Source: Planctomycetales bacterium (GTDB lineage Bacteria; Planctomycetota; SBBH01). Taken from it: DNA of 10,347 nucleotides. This document shows positions 6,094 through 10,347 of this stretch, piece after piece. Each line of letters begins with the position of its first letter. Positions within the stretch are counted from its first letter, which is position 1. Under the pieces are notes generated by a model. That model was not told the origin of the DNA. It saw nothing but the letters and a program-made list of their open reading frames with translations, and did no database searches. The stretch is taken from NCBI GenBank assembly GCA_005239795.1, contig SBBH01000132.1, forward strand, positions 1-10,347, given 5' to 3'. A program made the position numbers and the translations under genes.

Positions 6094-8250
6094 ATGGTCG
6101 TCCATGCGCGTCGCGACGTCGCCTCCGGTTCCCCCTTGAACGCGCTTCTGAAGCGCCTGGTCTCGAAGCGCGCCCTGACACAGGCCGATTTCGACACAGT
6201 GATCGAGCTCACCATCCAGAGGATCGTCGACGCGATCGAGGCAGAGGCGATCACGGTCTTCCTCAAGGAGGCCGACGGCATCCACTTCGCCAACGTCTAC
6301 TACTCCGAAACCCTCTATGACAAGGACGCTTCCCTTCGCGAAAAGTTTTCAGCGAAGGCCAGCGCCCTGCGCAAGGTGGTCTTGAAGCCAGGCCAAGGGA
6401 TCGTGGGCAAGGCAATCGAGTCGGGGAAACCCTATCTGGCGCTCGACGCTAAAAACGACCCACATTTCGCTGCCGCGATCGACAAGGACACTGGGTTTGA
6501 CACGCGCTCGATGATTACGGTGCCGCTCTCGGTCGACGGCGCTGTGATCGGCGCGATCCAGGCTTTGAATAAACGCGGAGAGGGAAAGCGGTTTTCGGAA
6601 GTGGACATGGAGCTTCTGGCGGAAGTCGCCACCTACTCCGGGCGGATGATCCAGCGGATCCGCAAGCCCGACAAGCCTGTCGACGAGAAGGAGATGGCTC
6701 TTTACATATCGCGCCTGACGCAGACGCCGCTTCTGGTCCTGGACGACCGGGTCGAGGTCGACGAGAACCTTTTAAAACTGGTGGGAGAGCCGGTCCTGCG
6801 GCGCACCATGATCCTCCCCTTGAAGAAGCCCACCGCCGACACGATCGACGTCGCGATCTCGAACCCCCTTGACATCCAGCGGCGCGACGCCTTCGAGCAG
6901 ACCACTCATTTTGCGATCGCCAAGGTGTTCGTCTCCTCCGACTCTGAGATCAAGGAGGTCGTCGACCGCTTCTTCAAGGGGAAGGCGGACGTCTCTGACG
7001 TCGCCGCCAAGGTCCGCGAGGAATACGGCTCGGCGATCCAGACCGTCGAGACCGCGGAGTTGGGGGACGTCTCGAGCGAGGAATCGGCCCCGATCGTGCA
7101 GATGGCCAGCCGCATCATCGAGGACGCCTACGCCCGGCGCGCCAGCGATATCCACATCGAGCCGTTCGAGAAGGAGCTCCTCGTGCGCTACCGGATCGAC
7201 GGCTCGCTCATCGAGAAGCTGAGATTGCCGGTGACGGCGTCCCGCGCCCTCATCTCCCGGTTCAAGATCATGTCGGAGCTCGACATCTCGGAGCGGCGGC
7301 TTCCCCAGGACGGCCGCATCCAGTTTAAGCGCCACACCAAGACCGGGATCGACATCGACCTACGCGTCTCGACGGCGCCGGTCTCCTGGGGCGAAAAGAT
7401 CGTGATGCGGATCCTCGACAAATCCGGTTCCATCGTGAGCCTGAACGCGATGGGATTCTCCGAGCGCAACATGGCGCTCTACCGGGAGATGATCAAGAAG
7501 CCCTACGGGATGATCCTGCACGTGGGCCCCACCGGAAGCGGTAAGACCACCACGCTTTACTCGGCCTTGTCCGAGATCAACACCCCCGACATCAACATCC
7601 AGACGGCTGAAGATCCCATCGAGTACCAACTCAAGGGGGTCAACCAGATGCAGATGCACGCCGACATCGGCCTCACCTTCGCCCGGGCCCTGCGCTGCTT
7701 CCTGCGTCAGGACCCCGATGTGATCCTGGTGGGCGAGATCCGCGACCACGAGACCGCCCAGATCGGTATCGAGGCGGCCCTCACCGGCCACCTCCTCTTC
7801 AGCACCCTCCACACCAATGACGCCGCCGGCACCGTGACGCGCTTCATCGAGATGGGAATCGAGCCGTTTTTGATCTCCTCATCGCTCCTGTGCGTCTGCG
7901 CGCAACGCCTGATGAGGCGGTTGTGCCCCAAGTGCAAAGAGTCGTACACGGTGGGCGAGAAGGAGATCGCTCCCTTGGGCGTCGACTGGGGGAAGGAGGC
8001 AAAGCTTTTCCGCCCGAAAGGGTGCGGCTCCTGCAACGGGAGCGGTTTTAAAGGGCGCACGGGAATCCACGAACTCATGACGATGAACGACGAGATCAAG
8101 CGCCTCACGAACGAAAAGGCGACCGCCGACGAGATCCGAAAGGCCGCTATCAAGGGGGGGATGACCACGCTGTACCTGGATGCCCTCGAGAAGGTGAAGC
8201 TGGGAATCAGTTCGCTCGACGAGGCGCTGATGACGGTGCGGAAGGAGTGA
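6094..8250 (+). CDS. GAF-domain PilB/GspE-type assembly ATPase
   Basis: This 718-residue protein is a hexameric ATPase of the type II secretion/type IV pilus family, which drives pilin extraction from the inner membrane at its cytoplasmic face. It is about 150 residues longer than usual because of an N-terminal GAF domain (about 30-190, with LKPGQGIVGKAIESG, NDPHF and MITVPLSVDGAVIGAIQALNK). A GspE/MshE N-terminal-like domain follows (about 200-295), then the motor: arginine-rich ASDIHIEP and LRVSTAP region, Walker A GPTGSGKTT (478-486, K484), ASP-type EDPIEYQL, Walker B DPDVILVGEIRD (540-551), HTND box, and a zinc-binding tetracysteine, C611, C614, C644 and C647, typical of GspE/PilB extension ATPases rather than PilT retraction motors. 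No Shine-Dalgarno is seen. No pilin, PilC or PilT gene is in the window, so pilus versus secretion cannot be decided. Confidence 0.92.
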   Translation: MVVHARRDVASGSPLNALLKRLVSKRALTQADFDTVIELTIQRIVDAIEAEAITVFLKEADGIHFANVYYSETLYDKDASLREKFSAKASALRKVVLKPGQGIVGKAIESGKPYLALDAKNDPHFAAAIDKDTGFDTRSMITVPLSVDGAVIGAIQALNKRGEGKRFSEVDMELLAEVATYSGRMIQRIRKPDKPVDEKEMALYISRLTQTPLLVLDDRVEVDENLLKLVGEPVLRRTMILPLKKPTADTIDVAISNPLDIQRRDAFEQTTHFAIAKVFVSSDSEIKEVVDRFFKGKADVSDVAAKVREEYGSAIQTVETAELGDVSSEESAPIVQMASRIIEDAYARRASDIHIEPFEKELLVRYRIDGSLIEKLRLPVTASRALISRFKIMSELDISERRLPQDGRIQFKRHTKTGIDIDLRVSTAPVSWGEKIVMRILDKSGSIVSLNAMGFSERNMALYREMIKKPYGMILHVGPTGSGKTTTLYSALSEINTPDINIQTAEDPIEYQLKGVNQMQMHADIGLTFARALRCFLRQDPDVILVGEIRDHETAQIGIEAALTGHLLFSTLHTNDAAGTVTRFIEMGIEPFLISSSLLCVCAQRLMRRLCPKCKESYTVGEKEIAPLGVDWGKEAKLFRPKGCGSCNGSGFKGRTGIHELMTMNDEIKRLTNEKATADEIRKAAIKGGMTTLYLDALEKVKLGISSLDEALMTVRKE

Positions 8251-8252
8251 TC

Positions 8253-8330
8253 GTCACGCGTCATGTGTCACGGGTCACGCGTGAGAGATGCAACGGCGGC
8301 GCATGTCTCGTGACGCGTGACTCGTGACGA
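8253..8330. repeat. two-armed heptamer element D before tmk
   Basis: Five left heptads start 2 bp after the pilB stop: GTCACGC, GTCATGT, GTCACGG, GTCACGC and GTGAGAG (8253-8287). A 22-bp centre ending in TCTC follows, then three right heptads of opposite sense, GTGACGC, GTGACTC and GTGACGA (8310-8330). The right units are reverse complements of the left word, so the transcript could form a hairpin. The third right unit supplies the GTG start codon of tmk. The element fills the whole pilB-tmk gap. Confidence 0.82.
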
Positions 8331-8959
8331 AACCGCGCGGTCGTTTCATTGTGCTTGATGGCCCTGACGGCTGCGGAAAATCCACGCAGATCAAAAATCT
8401 CGTCCGTTTCCTGGCGCGCTCGAGGATCGACGCGGTCGCCGCCAAGGACCCCGGCACCACCGCTTTGGGGAAGGATCTCCGAAAAATCCTCCTCGACCGG
8501 CAAACAAAGGGGCTCTCCGGCGGCGCGGAGCTATTCCTCTACCTGGCGGCGCGGGCCCAGCTCGTCTCGGAGGTGATCCGGCCGACCCTCGCTCGCGGCG
8601 CCTGGGTCGTCTGCGACCGCTTCTCGGCGTCCACGGTCGCCTACCAGGGGTACGGCCCGGGACATCCCCCCCGCCAGATCCGCCTCATCACCGAGCTCTG
8701 CCGGATCGCCGAAGGAGGGACCGAGCCGGATCTCACGATCCTTCTCGATCTGGCCAGCGGCGAGGGGCTCGGCCGTATCACGCGGTCCCGTAGCAAGGAC
8801 AGGATGGAAAGCCGTCCTCTTGCCTATCACCGGCGCGTCCGAAAGGGGTTCTTGGCGCAGGCGGCTCAGGACGGCCGATTCGCTGTCCTTGACGCCCAAG
8901 AGGATCCGTATGACCTCCACTTGAAAATACAAGCGCTTGTCGCTCCCCTCCTCGTATGA
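8324..8959 (+). CDS. tmk: thymidylate kinase
   Basis: Tmk phosphorylates dTMP to dTDP with ATP in the cytoplasm, an essential step of dTTP supply. The 211-residue length is typical. Walker A is GPDGCGKST (13-21). KDPGTTALGKDLRKILLD stands where most Tmk have REPGGTxxGExIRxLLL, so the arginine-glutamate pair of that loop is changed. AELFLYLAARAQLV, CDRFSASTVAYQGYG (the DRY/F-xxS-xxAYQG block) and a LID-region KDRMESRPLAYHRRVRKGFL follow as in the family. The arginine-rich TRSRSKDR sits in the LID, resembling the type whose catalytic arginine is in the LID because the P-loop lacks it. The GTG start has no Shine-Dalgarno and lies in the last unit of heptamer element D. No other start fits, since the conserved core begins at residue 7. 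It is probably co-transcribed with pilB or the methyltransferase. Confidence 0.92.
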   Translation: MTKPRGRFIVLDGPDGCGKSTQIKNLVRFLARSRIDAVAAKDPGTTALGKDLRKILLDRQTKGLSGGAELFLYLAARAQLVSEVIRPTLARGAWVVCDRFSASTVAYQGYGPGHPPRQIRLITELCRIAEGGTEPDLTILLDLASGEGLGRITRSRSKDRMESRPLAYHRRVRKGFLAQAAQDGRFAVLDAQEDPYDLHLKIQALVAPLLV

Positions 8960-8973
8960 ACAAGGCGCGGATC

Positions 8974-9046
8974 GTCATGCGTCATGGGACATGCGTTATG
9001 CGAATCGCTGACATTCTCGTGACGCATGACGCGTGACTCATGACGG
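8974..9046. repeat. two-armed heptamer element E before the methyltransferase gene
   Basis: Left heptads GTCATGC, GTCATGG, GACATGC, GTTATGC and GAATCGC (8974-9008) are followed by a 10-bp centre ending in TCTC, then right heptads GTGACGC, ATGACGC, GTGACTC and ATGACGG (9019-9046). The layout copies element D, including five left units and the TCTC-GTGACGC junction, but with one more right unit and A for G at several positions. The last unit supplies the ATG of the methyltransferase gene. The element fills most of the 80-bp gap. Confidence 0.82.
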
Positions 9047-10230
9047 CTGGCAGTTTGTTTCCCCGCATATCGCTTCGCCGGGGCAAGGACGTCCGCGCCC
9101 GCGCGGGACATCCCTGGATCTTCAAGACGGAGCTTGGGAATGCCGACCGCGTCCCGGAGTCGGGCGAGACGGTCGATTTCACGGACCACCGGGGACAATT
9201 CCTGGGGCGCGGCTATTTCAATCCGAACCTCTTCATCTGCGGCCGGATCCTGACGCGCGTCGAGGAGCCGATCAACGCCGGATTGTTCAAGCGCCGGATC
9301 AGTGACGCCCTGACGGCCCGCCAGAAAATCTACCCGAAAGATCAGACCTATCGGCTCGTCTCGAGCGAAGGGGATCTCCTGCCGGGGCTCATCGTCGATC
9401 GTTACGAGGGGACGCTTTGCGTCCAGACCCTGACGGCCGGGATGAGCCGGCTGGAGCCGATGATCCTGGCAGTCCTGGAGGAAGTGATCCGTCCCGAAGC
9501 GGTCGTCCTCCGAAATGATGCCCGGACGCGCCAGGAGGAAGGGCTTCCTCTGGAGGTGAAGGTCGTGAAAGGGACGCCCCCTCCCTTCCTGCAGATCGGC
9601 GCCTCGGGCCAGACCTGCACGGTGGATCTCCTCAAAGGGTACAAGACCGGGCTCTACCTCGATCAGCGCGACAACTGGAAAATGGTGCGCCCCTTCGCCG
9701 AGGGGGCCCGGGTGCTCGATGCCTTCTGCTATGCCGGGGGGTTTTCGGTCGCGGCGGCCCGGTTCGGCGCCCGGGAGATTTTGGGAATCGACATCGCCGA
9801 GGAGGCGGTCGCGCATGCCCGACGCGACGCGGAGCTGAACGGCGTCGCGGGGATGTGCCGTTTCGAGGCGGCGAACGCCTTCGACAAGCTGAAGGCGCTC
9901 GCCAAGGCCAAGGAGGCGTTCGATCTCGTGATTCTGGATCCCCCTTCCTTCGCGCGGCGCAAAAACAAGCTCCCCGAGGCGCTCGCCGGCTACAAGGAGA
10001 TCCATCTCCAAGCGATGCGGCTCGTCCCGCCCCGCGGCCATCTCCTCACCTTCACCTGCTCTTACCATGTGAGCCGGGACCTTTTCGCGGACGTGATCCG
10101 CGAGGCGGCGGCGGACCTTGGACGCTCAGTCGTCCTGGAGCATCACCTGGGACAGGCACGGGACCATCCGATCCGGCTCGAATGCCCCGAAACGGAGTAC
10201 CTCAAAGGGTTCATCCTGCGGATGGGCTAG
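9040..10230 (+). CDS. RlmI-like SAM-dependent 23S rRNA (cytosine-C5) methyltransferase
   Basis: This 396-residue protein has the RlmI layout: an N-terminal PUA RNA-binding domain (about 8-85, RRGKDVRARAGHPWIF onward), a linking domain (about 90-195), and a Rossmann-fold methyltransferase domain. In the last are KTGLYLDQRDN (202-212), the SAM-binding motif VLDAFCYAGGFSVAAA (225-240), the acidic GIDIAEEAV, DPPSFAR (300-306) and FTCSYHVS (338-345), whose C340 is the expected catalytic cysteine of m5C enzymes. E. coli RlmI methylates C1962 of 23S rRNA; the exact site here is inferred from family. The ATG start has no Shine-Dalgarno and forms part of heptamer element E; conserved sequence begins about residue 10, so this start or one a few codons on is required. 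It follows tmk on the same strand. Confidence 0.92.
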   Translation: MTAGSLFPRISLRRGKDVRARAGHPWIFKTELGNADRVPESGETVDFTDHRGQFLGRGYFNPNLFICGRILTRVEEPINAGLFKRRISDALTARQKIYPKDQTYRLVSSEGDLLPGLIVDRYEGTLCVQTLTAGMSRLEPMILAVLEEVIRPEAVVLRNDARTRQEEGLPLEVKVVKGTPPPFLQIGASGQTCTVDLLKGYKTGLYLDQRDNWKMVRPFAEGARVLDAFCYAGGFSVAAARFGAREILGIDIAEEAVAHARRDAELNGVAGMCRFEAANAFDKLKALAKAKEAFDLVILDPPSFARRKNKLPEALAGYKEIHLQAMRLVPPRGHLLTFTCSYHVSRDLFADVIREAAADLGRSVVLEHHLGQARDHPIRLECPETEYLKGFILRMG

Positions 10231-10250
10231 GCTTTGATGGTTAAAACCGT

Positions 10251-10304
10251 CCTTTTGCAGATTTTAGCGCTTTGAGCGTCTGAAGCGCCACTCAAGCAAA
10301 AAGG
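10251..10304 (+). other. nested inverted repeats after the methyltransferase gene
   Basis: CCTTTTGC (10251-10258) faces GCAAAAAGG (10296-10304), an 8-bp pairing with one extra A. Inside it GCGCTT (10267-10272) faces AAGCGC (10283-10288). Together they could form a two-level stem-loop 20 bp past the stop codon. No terminal T-run follows, so a classical terminator is not supported; a 3'-end structure or small RNA piece is possible. A second hairpin follows at 10317-10343, where TGCAAGCGA faces TCGCTTTGCA. The rest of the window end shows no gene. Confidence 0.3.
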
Positions 10305-10347
10305 CCCGTCCACCGATGCAAGCGATGTTCACGTCGCTTTGCACAAG

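Noticed and set aside
8866..10068. 400-codon minus-strand open frame opposite tmk and the methyltransferase gene
   Set aside because: It is antisense to two clearly conserved genes, crosses element E and shows no family motifs; high GC creates such shadows.
1..10347. tRNA, rRNA or insertion-sequence features
   Set aside because: I saw no cloverleaf-like sequence, rRNA signature, transposase motif or flanking target duplication.

Overview
This is a gene-dense, fairly GC-rich bacterial stretch of mostly housekeeping genes. In order it holds: adenylosuccinate lyase (purB, +) and an overlapping PurM-type AIR synthetase-like gene (+); a secreted beta-propeller phytase (-); a PolB-type DEDDy 3'-5' exonuclease (-) behind a UbiX flavin prenyltransferase (-); then a GAF-PilB/GspE assembly ATPase, a thymidylate kinase (tmk) and an RlmI-like 23S rRNA methyltransferase, all on +. 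The gene set suggests a free-living, probably diderm, poorly sampled bacterium with type IV pili or type II secretion. I cannot assign a phylum; several genes are divergent from textbook versions and many starts lack a Shine-Dalgarno sequence.

Layout. Positions 1-150 hold the possible end of an upstream gene and a TATAAT box only 6 nt before the purB GTG, so purB may be leaderless. purB and the purM-like gene overlap and form a purine unit. They converge on the phytase gene. A 156-bp gap upstream of the phytase carries an 11-bp direct repeat and a 16-bp perfect palindrome. ubiX and the exonuclease are 6 nt apart. ubiX is divergent from pilB across a 219-bp gap. pilB, tmk and the methyltransferase follow each other with gaps of about 75-80 bp.

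The most unusual signal is in the gaps. Five of the seven true intergenic junctions hold short arrays built on a strict 7-bp period, each with its own heptamer word: GAAxCCC (2754-2834), GTGGTTC/GTGACTC (5248-5275), AAGCACC (5900-6065), GTCACGC (8253-8330) and GTCATGC (8974-9046). The last three are two-armed: heptads in one orientation, a short centre, then heptads in reverse complement. The arms of the 5900-6065 element match at 39 of 51 positions and both break register with an 11-mer after the fourth heptad. The arrays run into genes: the start codons of tmk and the methyltransferase are the first bases of a heptad, and the last residues of UbiX are written by another array. They do not fit CRISPR, insertion sequences or ordinary terminators, and are my candidate for an undescribed element family.

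Functionally, the purine pair makes AIR and AMP or AICAR-stage intermediates, Tmk supplies dTDP, the phytase would scavenge phosphate outside the cytoplasm, UbiX makes prenylated FMN for a UbiD partner not in the window, and the GAF-PilB ATPase would power pilus extension or secretion with possible nucleotide control. The neighbours otherwise show no single pathway.
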